Under the pieces are notes generated by a model. That model worked only from the letters and a program-made list of their open reading frames with translations, was not told the origin of the DNA and did not search any database. The translations under genes were made by a program, and so were the position numbers. A stretch of DNA of 64,000 nucleotides from Brevundimonas sp. MF30-B (GTDB lineage: Bacteria; Pseudomonadota; Alphaproteobacteria; Caulobacterales; Caulobacteraceae). Below, piece by piece: positions 17,809 to 28,434 of this stretch (within the stretch, counting starts at the first letter, position 1; every line of letters starts with the position of its first letter). Location: positions 1,460,001-1,524,000 of the forward strand of contig NZ_CP038440.1 of the NCBI RefSeq assembly GCF_004683885.1, read 5' to 3'.

Positions 17809-18125
17809 GGCACTCTCCTTTGATGCTGACGGAAAATCCGTCATCCCGGTCCGCCGTATGCGGACCCCGCCGTGCGGGGATGGCCGAAGCCGCAGCAAAG
17901 GTTTGGGTGATGACCCGACTCAGACGTTATCAGAACAAACAGGGATCAGGCTGACCTAGTTTTCACAAGGTCAAGAAAGCTGGTGATATCCTGCTCCCGC
18001 AGAGCGAGTGTGACCGGTCTGGCTTCCGGAACGCAACGCCTCCCCGCCAGCATCGCTTTCTGTGGTTCGCGCGAGTGGCTGCGATACCGAATCAATGTCA
18101 ACTAGCGCCGAACAGGACGGTGACG
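17809..18125. other. 317-bp gap with stacked hairpins and a short minus-strand ORF
   Basis: The left part holds three adjoining palindromes (17828-17842, 17848-17866, 17865-17879). Around 17904-17917 a TGGGTGATGACCC mirrors the same sequence in inverted orientation at 17645-17658. A short minus-strand frame (18056 down to 17954, 34 codons) has protein-like composition, with a sequence ending DITSFLDLVKTRSA. It could be the 3' end of a lost gene. No confident gene is seen. Confidence 0.4.
17828..17879 (+). repeat. cluster of three adjacent short palindromes
   Basis: GACGGA-AAA-TCCGTC, then GGTCCGC-CGTAT-GCGGACC, then CCCCGC-CGT-GCGGGG, following each other with almost no spacing. This resembles REP-type extragenic palindromes and lies just upstream of the small ORF before the Zeta-like remnant. 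Confidence 0.55.
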
Positions 18126-19508
18126 ATGCAACTTCCAGTGAAAGCGCTCACGGCGCAGCAGGTTGGCGAACTCTTGGAAATCGAAGAGTCCCATTTTGTA
18201 GACTTGAAGGGACGTGCCATCGCGCCCGGCAAGCTGACCAAAGCGATTTCCGCTTTTGCGAATACGAGCGGAGGAGAGCTCTTCGTTGGGATAGAAGAAG
18301 AAGAAGGTCCAGACGGCAAGGTCCGAAGCTGGAACGGTTTCACGGATCAAGAGGCGACGAACGGGATATTCCAAACACTACAAGCTTTGAATCCTCTGGC
18401 TAATAACTATGACGCTGAGTTTCTAAGCGGCGAGGGGCAAGCGGGGATTGTTCTTCATCTTACGATTCACAAGAGTCAGGATGTTGTTCCGTCTGCTGAT
18501 GGAAAGATCTATGTTCGGCGTTCGGCGCAAAGCTTGCCGCTGCAGAATGAAGAGGCGCTTGAACGTCTTCGCTATGACAAGGGAGTTGTCTCTTTCGAGG
18601 ATGAGGCCTTAAATATACCCATCGACGAGATCGCAAACTCCGCAACCGTGATTGAGTTTATGCTGGACACGATTCCAACCGGCGAGCCTCGTGAATGGGT
18701 AGAGAACCAAAAAGTCGTACGTGATGGACGACCGACCGCAGCGGGCGTGCTGCTCTACTCAGACAACCCTCAAGCCACATTGCCGAAGCGGTCCGCAGTA
18801 AAAATTCTGCGATACAAGACCAAGCTTGATGCCGAGAGAGATTTTCTCGCCTTTGATCCAATTACAGTTGAGGGGCCTCTCTATGACTTGATCTATGATT
18901 CTGTCGATCAAGTTAAGAATATTATTGAAGGAATAGAGAAAGCTGGGCCTTCTGGCCTCGAGAAAATCTCATATCCTGAAGAGGCTTTGCATGAGATACT
19001 CACAAATGCCGTCTTGCATAGGGACTATAACGTCGCGGCGGATGTGCAGGTAAGAATTTTTGACAATCGCGTAGAGATTGAGAGTCCCGGAAAACTACCA
19101 GGCCACGTCACGCCGGCGAATATTAAGCGTACGCAGTTCGCAAGAAACCCGAAGATTGTTAGACTTGTAAATAAGTTTAAGAACCCACCCAACAAAGACG
19201 TGGGTGAGGGTCTCAATACAGCCTTTGAGGCGATGGATAAGCTTCGGCTTCGAAATCCTGAACTAGTCGAGTTTGACGGATCTTTCCTGGTTGTACTGAA
19301 GCATGAAAGCCTCGCATCGCCAGAGCAAATTGTTATGGAGTATCTCGATCAAGAAGCCGAAATAACAAATTCCACTGGCCGCGAGATCACTGGTATCAAG
19401 TCAGAAAATTCAATGAAGCAAGTGTTCTACCGCTTGAGAGATCGTGGTCAGCTTGAACAGGTAAAAATCGCTGGCAAAAAGCCGGCGTGGCGTAAACCTG
19501 TGGTTTGA
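18126..19508 (+). CDS. AlbA_2 / RecG-like HATPase-domain protein
   Basis: A 460-residue protein of the 'ATP-binding / putative transcriptional regulator' group. The N-terminal AlbA_2 (Schlafen-like) nucleic-acid domain is at about 8-130 (ESHFVDLKG, FANTSGGELFVGI). The C-terminal GHKL-like region at about 280-400 has EALHEILTNAVLHRDYN, and a winged-helix-like end follows. It is visibly less GC-rich than its neighbours and uses codons rare elsewhere here, a sign of transfer. Such proteins occur in defence and mobile islands, but the function is unproven. The ATG at 18126 has an SD-like GGACGGTG. Confidence 0.82.
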   Translation: MQLPVKALTAQQVGELLEIEESHFVDLKGRAIAPGKLTKAISAFANTSGGELFVGIEEEEGPDGKVRSWNGFTDQEATNGIFQTLQALNPLANNYDAEFLSGEGQAGIVLHLTIHKSQDVVPSADGKIYVRRSAQSLPLQNEEALERLRYDKGVVSFEDEALNIPIDEIANSATVIEFMLDTIPTGEPREWVENQKVVRDGRPTAAGVLLYSDNPQATLPKRSAVKILRYKTKLDAERDFLAFDPITVEGPLYDLIYDSVDQVKNIIEGIEKAGPSGLEKISYPEEALHEILTNAVLHRDYNVAADVQVRIFDNRVEIESPGKLPGHVTPANIKRTQFARNPKIVRLVNKFKNPPNKDVGEGLNTAFEAMDKLRLRNPELVEFDGSFLVVLKHESLASPEQIVMEYLDQEAEITNSTGREITGIKSENSMKQVFYRLRDRGQLEQVKIAGKKPAWRKPVV

Positions 19509-19515
19509 GCGGCCC

Positions 19516-21595
<2,080 letters not shown>

Positions 21596-21719
21596 TGCAA
21601 GCTACCCCGCGCCGGACGCGAAGTCGAGCCGGACCGCAAGGGGTTGTAAACAAACACTCTCTAGGATGAGCCCCGGACTGCGGCTGGACGTCAGGCGCGG
21701 GCGAAAGCGGAGTTTCGCC

Positions 21720-22127
21720 ATGGGCCTGGGCCTGGAACGGATCGTCTACACCAGCCGCGCGCGCACGGCCGAGGTCGGCCTGCCGATGCAGGTGGACATT
21801 CTGGCGGCGTCCCAGCGCAACAACGCCCGCGACGGCCTGACCGGCGCGCTGCTGATCCACGACGGCCGGTTCCTGCAGGTGCTGGAAGGCGCGGGCCAGG
21901 ATCTGGACCGGCTGCTGAAGCGCCTGGGCGATGACCCGCGCCACGAGGACATCGAGATCATCGAGCGCGAACCGATCCGGCAGCGGCGCTTCGGCGAATG
22001 GGCCATGGCCAGCACGCGCGTGACCCCGGCGCTGGCGGCCCTGCTGCGGCGCACGATCGAAGGCATGTGGACCTCCGACGAAACCCTGGCGCGCCTGGCC
22101 GAGGCGGTTGAGCCGCAGGCCGCCTAA
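21720..22127 (+). CDS. BLUF-domain blue-light photoreceptor
   Basis: A 135-residue stand-alone BLUF protein that binds FAD. Key residues are present: Tyr10 (RIVYTS), Asn35 (SQRNNARDGLTG) and Gln53 (GRFLQVLEG), which form the light-switching hydrogen-bond network. The remaining residues form the usual two C-terminal helices with no output domain, so it must act through a partner. It is divergent from thiC; the BLUF promoter must lie beside the riboswitch region. The ATG at 21720 is chosen since the domain starts there. Confidence 0.9.
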   Translation: MGLGLERIVYTSRARTAEVGLPMQVDILAASQRNNARDGLTGALLIHDGRFLQVLEGAGQDLDRLLKRLGDDPRHEDIEIIEREPIRQRRFGEWAMASTRVTPALAALLRRTIEGMWTSDETLARLAEAVEPQAA

Positions 22128-22501
22128 GGGGCGGACCAGCCCCTGACCGAAACCCGCGCCTGCCGCGCATCGCCGTCGAAGCGCAGATAGGCCTCGGCGT
22201 GACCGCGACGCGGGACATAGGCGACGGTGGCGGTGGCGACCTCATCGCCCAGCACGCCCTCGACCTGAACCTGGGCGGCGGTGTCGGGGCCGTCATTGTT
22301 GATACGCACCGTGGCCACCTGCCCCGACGCGGTCGGCTGGACCTGTACGATGCGCGCGCTCAGCAGGGGCGGCGCCGGCGGCTGCATCGCCTCCCACGCC
22401 ACGACCCCGATGGCGCCCAGGGTCACGACGAGGCCGATCACGGCCATCAGGCCTTGCAGCAGGGGGCGGGGGCGAGCGGCGCTCTTCGTCTTGCGGGGCA
22501 T
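22124..22501 (-). CDS. TIGR02588-like single-TM protein
   Basis: A 125-residue protein with a basic N-terminus, one TM helix (about 16-36) and an extracytoplasmic beta-rich part (ARIVQVQPTASGQVATVRIN). It matches my memory of the TIGR02588 family, which accompanies the TIGR02587 membrane protein encoded just upstream on the same strand. The gene begins 5 bp after that gene's stop. Function is unknown. It overlaps the convergent BLUF gene by 4 bp. Confidence 0.7.
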   Translation of the reverse strand: MPRKTKSAARPRPLLQGLMAVIGLVVTLGAIGVVAWEAMQPPAPPLLSARIVQVQPTASGQVATVRINNDGPDTAAQVQVEGVLGDEVATATVAYVPRRGHAEAYLRFDGDARQARVSVRGWSAP

Positions 22502-22506
22502 GGGCG

Positions 22507-23337
22507 TCAGACCAGCAGACGGGCGGCGGCGGCGCCGATGGAGGCGGGAAAGCCCAGCACGATCATGGCCTGCAACGCGCCCTCGACGGCGTGCCCGTCC
22601 GTGCGGCCGAAGACATAGAGCGCGAACAGGCTGACGCCCAGCGCAATGGCGTAGCCCGGCAGGGTGTAGTGGAGAAAGGCGTGCAGCGGGCGCTCGGCCT
22701 CCTCCTGACCCGCAAAGCCCGCGTGGAAGACGATCAGGTGCAGCAGGGTGACCGATACAATGATCAGCGCGATCGCGTGCCAGGCTGTCGCCTTGTAGGC
22801 GATCAGCACCATTTCCTCGGTCGGGGCCACGTTCAGAGCGAAGAACAGGGCACCGGCCGCCATCAGAAACAGCTCGCCGGGATAGCTGGCCTGATCCTCG
22901 TCGGTGTCGCCCCCTCCGTCGCCGGCCAGCTGTCGACGGGCCAGCAGCGCGCCCATGGCGCCCGGCACGGCCTGAAGTGCGATCACACCCACCGTCTGCG
23001 CCGGCGGGTCGCCGGCCTGCAGCACCCCGAACAGCGTCAGCAGGGCCGCCGCCGTGATGAAGCCCACAGCCAGGGCGGTCGCGGTGTCCATCAGGTCGTT
23101 GACCAGCCCACGCCGGTTCGAGAACCCCGCGTAATAGGCCAGACCGTAAAGCAATGGCAGGCCCGCGCCGATGAACAGCAGCAGCCGCCCGTGCGGCATG
23201 GACACGCCTTGCTCCCACATCTCCATTGTCATCAGAAGCGGGATATTGAAGATCAGCGCGCCGGCGAAGGCGCGCGCCAGATCGCGCAGATAGGCCCGCT
23301 CTCGGGCCAGGTCGAAACGGGCGACGGCGGTGGTCAT
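22507..23337 (-). CDS. TIGR02587-like multi-span membrane protein
   Basis: A 276-residue integral membrane protein with about seven or eight hydrophobic segments and conserved-looking polar residues in membranes (FNIPLLMTMEMWEQG, NVAPTEEMVLIAYK). It resembles the TIGR02587 family of putative membrane proteins. It forms an apparent two-gene unit with the single-TM gene downstream. No transport or enzymatic role is known to me. Confidence 0.72.
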   Translation of the reverse strand: MTTAVARFDLARERAYLRDLARAFAGALIFNIPLLMTMEMWEQGVSMPHGRLLLFIGAGLPLLYGLAYYAGFSNRRGLVNDLMDTATALAVGFITAAALLTLFGVLQAGDPPAQTVGVIALQAVPGAMGALLARRQLAGDGGGDTDEDQASYPGELFLMAAGALFFALNVAPTEEMVLIAYKATAWHAIALIIVSVTLLHLIVFHAGFAGQEEAERPLHAFLHYTLPGYAIALGVSLFALYVFGRTDGHAVEGALQAMIVLGFPASIGAAAARLLV

Positions 23338-23441
23338 GGCGCGGCAACGCTTGAGCGGCGCGCTTGGCTCCTCTCAGGCCGACGATCGCTTGGGCGCGCG
23401 GTCGGGCCGCGCTAGGAGGAGCTCGAACGGAGACCGATCCC

Positions 23442-24440
23442 ATGCACCTCGCCCGCTTTCCCCGCGTCCGCCTGGCCCACCTGCCCACGCCGCTGGAGCC
23501 GCTGGAGCGGCTGAGCGAGGAACTGGGCGTCGAAATCTGGATCAAGCGCGACGACTGCACCGGCCTGGCGGGCGGCGGCAACAAGACCCGCAAGCTGGAG
23601 TTCCTGTTGGGCGAGGCGCTGGAACAGGGCGCGGACACGCTGGTCACCCAGGGCGCGGTCCAGTCCAACCATGTGCGTCAGACAGCCGCCGCCGCTGCGG
23701 CCCACGGCCTGGCCTGCGAAGTCATCCTTGAGGCGCGCACGGGATCGACGGCGAGCGACTATGTCGGCAACGGCAATGTCCTGCTGAACCAGTTGTTCGG
23801 CGCGGTGATGCGCACCGTGCCGGGCGGGACCGACATGGTCGCCGAGCTGGAGACGACCGCCCAGGCCGTGCGGGCGCGGGGCGGCGCTCCTTACGTCATC
23901 CCCGGCGGCGGATCGAATGCGACGGGTGCGCTGGGCTATGTCGACTGCGCCCGCGAGATCGTGGTTCAGGCCGACGAGCTGGACCTGACGATCGACCGCA
24001 TCGTCACCGCCACGGGCAGCGCCGGCACCCATGCGGGTCTGATCGCCGGGCTAGCGGTCATGGGCGCTGACGTGCCCGTGCTGGGCATCGGCGTGCGCGC
24101 CCCCAAGGCCAAGCAGGAAGAGAACGTGCTCAAGCTGGCGCAGCTGACCGCCGCCAAACTGGGCCGGCCCGACGCGGTGACGCACAAGATGGTGGTCGCG
24201 GACTGCGACTATGTCGGCGAAGGCTACGGCCTGATCGATCAGACGGTGATCGACGCCCTGGCGCTGGCGGCGCGCACCGACGGGATCGTGCTGGACCCCG
24301 TCTACTCCGGCAAGGCGATGAAGGGCCTGATCGCCCTGTCGCGCCAGGGCGCCTTCAAGGGCGAGACCCTGGTCTTCCTGCACACCGGCGGGGCGCAGGG
24401 GCTGTTCGGTTATCAGAGCGAGCTGCAGGGGGCGCTGTAA
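23442..24440 (+). CDS. dcyD: D-cysteine desulfhydrase
   Basis: A 332-residue PLP enzyme of the ACC deaminase / D-cysteine desulfhydrase family, converting D-cysteine to pyruvate, sulfide and ammonia. The PLP lysine is Lys48 in [25 protein letters not shown] and [12 protein letters not shown] bind the phosphate. The domain starts at the ATG at 23442, which has AGGAGG upstream; an earlier in-frame start would add 26 unrelated residues. It is divergent from the TIGR02587-like gene. ACC deaminase activity is a less likely alternative. Confidence 0.88.
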   Translation: MHLARFPRVRLAHLPTPLEPLERLSEELGVEIWIKRDDCTGLAGGGNKTRKLEFLLGEALEQGADTLVTQGAVQSNHVRQTAAAAAAHGLACEVILEARTGSTASDYVGNGNVLLNQLFGAVMRTVPGGTDMVAELETTAQAVRARGGAPYVIPGGGSNATGALGYVDCAREIVVQADELDLTIDRIVTATGSAGTHAGLIAGLAVMGADVPVLGIGVRAPKAKQEENVLKLAQLTAAKLGRPDAVTHKMVVADCDYVGEGYGLIDQTVIDALALAARTDGIVLDPVYSGKAMKGLIALSRQGAFKGETLVFLHTGGAQGLFGYQSELQGAL

Positions 24441-24499
24441 CCCCGCGGCGAACGGCTCGTCGGCACAGGCGTTGGTCATCGGAACCGGAGGATGAATCC

Positions 24500-24880
24500 A
24501 TGCGCCTGACCGTTCTTGCGTGCGCCGCCGCCCTCGCGACCCTGACAACCGGCGCGACCGTCAGCGCCGCGCCAGCGCAGGCGGTCCGGAACTATCCCCC
24601 CGACCGCTGCACCTATCAGACCATCAGCGCAGCGGACCAACGCCAGTATCGGTCCCGCTACGAACGGCGCGTACGCACCCAGGGGCGAGAGGCGGCCGAG
24701 ACCTGGCTCCGCTCGTGGCTGTGCCCTTCCGATGCGCGCCAGGCGCAACGCGATCAAGCGCGGCAGCAGGGACCGACAGGCCGCGACGGCCAGCCGTGCC
24801 GGCGCACTCGCACGGAGATGCGCGCCGTATCGAGCGGCGGCGGCATGAGCATGGTTCCAGTGGCGGTCTGCGCGGACTGA
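24500..24880 (+). CDS. small exported basic protein, hypothetical
   Basis: A 126-residue protein with a signal peptide (about 1-23) and an arginine- and glutamine-rich mature part containing four cysteines, suggesting disulfides in the periplasm. No domain is recognised. SD CCGGAGG lies 8 bp before the ATG. Confidence 0.65.
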   Translation: MRLTVLACAAALATLTTGATVSAAPAQAVRNYPPDRCTYQTISAADQRQYRSRYERRVRTQGREAAETWLRSWLCPSDARQAQRDQARQQGPTGRDGQPCRRTRTEMRAVSSGGGMSMVPVAVCAD

Positions 24881-24937
24881 TCGGGCGCTGGTCGCCGCAA
24901 AGTTGCAATGCTTGGCGAGGCCTGTAGCGTGGCATGC

Positions 24938-25993
24938 ATGCGTTTGATGCTTGCCTCCATGTCGGCGGTCGTCGCCCTGTCGGCGGGGCCTGTGGCCGCC
25001 CAGCGCTATTGGGGCCCGGAGCAGATTCCCGATTGCGCCCGAGACGTTTCAGTCGAGAATTGCCGCGCCCAGAGCCTGGCCTTGCTGCTCCACAAGCTGC
25101 AACTGCCCGACGCAGCGGAGATCGCGAAAGACGGCTATCGGGGCGTGCGGGTGTTTCAGTACGACGATTTCGGGGTGACCTGGCCGGCCGTCGCCTTTCT
25201 GACACGTCCCATCAACGAGTATCGACGCGAGGGCGTCGCCCTGACCCGAGCGATCCAGGCCGACGGCCACGTGGCGGCGCTGGAGCGGTCCGCATGGGAA
25301 ATCGGCTGGCGCGAGGTCGATGGCGTCATCGCCGCGATCAAGGCCAGTCCGCCAAGCGAAGAAAGGCCGACATGGAATCCGACTAGGCTCACGTCGCCGC
25401 TCGCGCCCCCGCCCCCGCCTACGTGCCTCCATCCGCCGACGATCATCATCGAGATCATTGACGAAGGACAGGTTCAGCGCTGGTGGCCCTACACCTGTCG
25501 CGCGGATGCCGCCGTCGCCGAAGCGAGCCGAATCGCGTCTCTGATCGCCGCGGCCTTTCCGGTCTGCGGGCATCTGGATATCGCCCGATACGGTTCGGGC
25601 CTGGGGCGTGTCCGGGCCTGCCTGATGGTTGGGGGCAAGAACCCCTATGCGGCCGTTGAGGTCATGGACATTCTGCGCCCGGGCATTCGGGGCGATACGC
25701 GAGCAGCCTATGAAGAGGACCGCCAGTCCGATCACGTTTCTCTTCTGGGCTTTGATGGCCGGCGCGCGGCAGGGCGAGACGCCGTGATTGAGGCCTTGAA
25801 TGAAGGCGCGCTGGGCCCCCGCTGGCTGCGTGTGCTGCGCGCCACGGGCGATGGCGAGGGCGTGACCGTGATCGGGCGTCTCGATCAGGTCGCCGAGATC
25901 AACAACCCCGATCCGATCGCCGTCGCCATTCGCTGGGCCGAGGACAGCGACGGTGAATCGCGTATTGTCGACTGGTCGGTCGAGCAGCATTGA
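24938..25993 (+). CDS. exported protein of unknown function
   Basis: A 351-residue protein with signal peptide (about 1-22, VAAQ), several cysteines and a proline run near residue 160. The ATG at 24938 begins the signal sequence; an earlier in-frame ATG at 24908 would add ten residues. I recognise no family. It lies between another exported protein and the racemase gene, all on the plus strand. Confidence 0.65.
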   Translation: MRLMLASMSAVVALSAGPVAAQRYWGPEQIPDCARDVSVENCRAQSLALLLHKLQLPDAAEIAKDGYRGVRVFQYDDFGVTWPAVAFLTRPINEYRREGVALTRAIQADGHVAALERSAWEIGWREVDGVIAAIKASPPSEERPTWNPTRLTSPLAPPPPPTCLHPPTIIIEIIDEGQVQRWWPYTCRADAAVAEASRIASLIAAAFPVCGHLDIARYGSGLGRVRACLMVGGKNPYAAVEVMDILRPGIRGDTRAAYEEDRQSDHVSLLGFDGRRAAGRDAVIEALNEGALGPRWLRVLRATGDGEGVTVIGRLDQVAEINNPDPIAVAIRWAEDSDGESRIVDWSVEQH

Positions 25994-26040
25994 TCCGGTC
26001 CCTCATTGCAGGCGCACCCCGTCCTCGGCCACGAGACCCC

Positions 26041-26694
26041 ATGACCAAGATCCTCGGCATACTCGGCGGCATGGGCCCGGCCGCGACCGTCGCCTTTCTG
26101 GAGAGGCTGCAGGCGCTGACGCCGGCGAAGGCGGACGAGGAGCACATCCGCGTCATCGCCGACATCAATCCGCACGTGCCCAACCGCCACACCCAACCCG
26201 AGGCCGCGGGGCGGACGCTTGGCGAGATGGCGCTGAGGCTGCGCCAGGCGGGCGCCGAGGTGCTGGCCATGCCGTGCAACACCGCCCACGCCCACGCCGA
26301 GGCGATCCGCGCGGCAGGCCTGCCCTTCATCGACATGATCGCGGCGACCACCGAGGCGGCGAAAGCGAGCGGCGCCACGCGCATCGGCGTGCTGGCGACG
26401 CCGGGCGGCGAGGCTCTGTACGACCGGGCGCTGCGCGCGGCGGGGCTGGAGCCCGTGGTGCTGGGCGGCGAGGACCGTCAGGCCTTCATGGATACGGTGT
26501 TCGCGGTCAAGGCCGGCGAGCGACCGCGCGAAGCTATGCGGCGGCTGGCCGAAATACTGATCGCCGCCGGCGCCCAGGCGGTCATCGCCGGCTGCACCGA
26601 AGTACCTCTGTTGCTGGCGGCCGGCGACATCACCGTTCCGCTGGTGGACTCCAGCGAGGTGCTGGCCGCCGCCTGCGTGGACGCGTGCCGCTGA
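26041..26694 (+). CDS. aspartate/glutamate racemase family protein
   Basis: A 217-residue cofactor-independent racemase. Both catalytic cysteines are present: Cys79 (AMPCNTAH) and Cys185 (AGCTEVPL), and the N-terminus is the typical KILGILGGMGPAAT. It would interconvert L- and D-aspartate (or glutamate); the YgeA/RacD group is the closest in length. It is followed by convergent prfC. The ATG at 26041 is chosen because the fold begins there, although the SD is weak. Confidence 0.9.
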   Translation: MTKILGILGGMGPAATVAFLERLQALTPAKADEEHIRVIADINPHVPNRHTQPEAAGRTLGEMALRLRQAGAEVLAMPCNTAHAHAEAIRAAGLPFIDMIAATTEAAKASGATRIGVLATPGGEALYDRALRAAGLEPVVLGGEDRQAFMDTVFAVKAGERPREAMRRLAEILIAAGAQAVIAGCTEVPLLLAAGDITVPLVDSSEVLAAACVDACR

Positions 26695-26700
26695 AAGGCA

Positions 26701-28347
26701 TCAGCCCCGTTCGCGGGTCTTGGTGAAGGCGATCTTGGGGAAGCGTTCGCCGACGTAGCCGGTTTCCCAGCTCGACTTGGCCAGGAAGACCGGGTTCTGA
26801 TCGATGTCGACGGCCATCTGGGGGCGGTATTTGCCGGCGAAGTCGTCCAGATCGGCCTTGTCGCCGGCGACCCAGCGGGCCTCGGCCCAGGGGCTGGGCT
26901 CGAAGACGACGTCCAGCCCATATTCCTCGCCCAGGCGGTCGGCCATGACCTCGAACTGCAGCTGGCCAACAGCTCCGACGATGAAGTCCGAGCCCATTTC
27001 CGGGCGGAACAGCTGGGTCACGCCTTCTTCGGCCAGGCCTTCCAGCGCCTTCTTCAGGTGCTTGGCCTTCAGCGGATCCTTGACCCGCACGCGCTGCAGG
27101 ATTTCCGGCGCGAAATTGGGCAGGCCGGCGAAGCGGATCAGCCCGCTTTCCGACAGGCTGTCGCCGACGCGCAGCACGCCGTGGTTGGGAATGCCGATGA
27201 CGTCGCCGGCGTAGGCCTCCTCGGCAAGCTCGCGGTCGGAGGCGAAGAACATGATGGGGGCGTTCACCGACAGCTGCTTGCCGGTGTTCTGGACCTTGAG
27301 CTTCATGCCGCGCTTGAACGAGCCTGACGCCATTCGGAACATGGCGATGCGGTCACGGTGGTTGGGGTCCATGTTGGCCTGGACCTTGAAGACGAAGCCG
27401 GTGACTTCGGGCTGGCCTGGCTCGATGGTCAGCACCTGCGGCTCGGGCGCGTTGCGGGTCTCGGGCGGGGCTTCCTTGCGCGCCGGCATGACCTTGGGCG
27501 GCGGGGCCCACTCGCCGATCGCGGCCAGCAGCTCTTCGATGCCGAAGTGGCGCAGGGCCGAGCCCCACAGCACCGGCGTCATGTGGCCTTCCAGGAAGGC
27601 CTGGCGGTCGAACGGTTTGTAGCCGCCCTCGACCAGCTCGAGCGCGTCGGTCAGATCGGCCTGTTCGGAACCTTCGAAATACTGCGCAGCGTCCGCCAGG
27701 GGCAGGGCGGGGGGATGGTCGGGGTCCTCGTCGGCGCCGGCGGCCTTGCGGGCGTACGGCTGGAACCGGCCGGTGCCGATCTCGACCATGCCGCGCAGGC
27801 GGTTGCCGCTCTCGGCCGGCCACCAGATGGGCGAGGGGTCGAGCTGCAGGCGGCTGGCGATCTCGTCCAGAAGCACCATCGGGTCCTGGGCCTCGCGGTC
27901 CAGCTTGTTGATGAAGGTGATGATCGGGATGTCGCGCAGGCGGCAGACCTCGAACAGCTTCAGCGTCTGCGGCTCGATGCCCTTGGCGGCGTCCAGCACC
28001 ATGATGGCGCAGTCGGCGGCGGTCAGGGTGCGATAGGTGTCTTCCGAGAAGTCCTCGTGGCCCGGCGTGTCCAGCAGGTTGAACATCTTGGCCGCGCCGT
28101 CGGCGGTGGTGTGTTCGAACGTCATGACCGAGGCGGTGACGGAGATGCCGCGCTCCTTCTCGATCTTCATCCAGTCCGAGCGCGCCCGCCGGTTCTCGCC
28201 GCGCGCCCGCACCGCACCGGCCGCGCGAATGGCCCCGCCGGCCAGCAGGATGTGCTCGGTCAGCGTGGTCTTGCCGGCGTCGGGGTGGGCGATGATGGCG
28301 AAGGTCCTGCGGCGCAGGGCCTCCTCGGCGAGAGTGCGTTTCGACAT
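26701..28347 (-). CDS. prfC: peptide chain release factor 3
   Basis: A 548-residue translational GTPase that recycles RF1/RF2 from the ribosome. The G1 motif is AHPDAGKTT (20-28), followed by switch ERGISVTASV, G3 DTPGHEDF, and G4 NKLD. C-terminal RF3 features include the GxFxR-type region (KVQANMDPNHRDR) and PEMGSDFIVGAVGQLQFEV. A single-gene locus. Confidence 0.96.
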   Translation of the reverse strand: MSKRTLAEEALRRRTFAIIAHPDAGKTTLTEHILLAGGAIRAAGAVRARGENRRARSDWMKIEKERGISVTASVMTFEHTTADGAAKMFNLLDTPGHEDFSEDTYRTLTAADCAIMVLDAAKGIEPQTLKLFEVCRLRDIPIITFINKLDREAQDPMVLLDEIASRLQLDPSPIWWPAESGNRLRGMVEIGTGRFQPYARKAAGADEDPDHPPALPLADAAQYFEGSEQADLTDALELVEGGYKPFDRQAFLEGHMTPVLWGSALRHFGIEELLAAIGEWAPPPKVMPARKEAPPETRNAPEPQVLTIEPGQPEVTGFVFKVQANMDPNHRDRIAMFRMASGSFKRGMKLKVQNTGKQLSVNAPIMFFASDRELAEEAYAGDVIGIPNHGVLRVGDSLSESGLIRFAGLPNFAPEILQRVRVKDPLKAKHLKKALEGLAEEGVTQLFRPEMGSDFIVGAVGQLQFEVMADRLGEEYGLDVVFEPSPWAEARWVAGDKADLDDFAGKYRPQMAVDIDQNPVFLAKSSWETGYVGERFPKIAFTKTRERG

Positions 28348-28434
28348 GGCGGATCCGTCTGCCGCGATGGGCGGCGAGGGGCGCTCCCCTAGCGTGTCAG
28401 GACGCGGAAGTCACCCAAAGGCCAGGTGCTGGCG

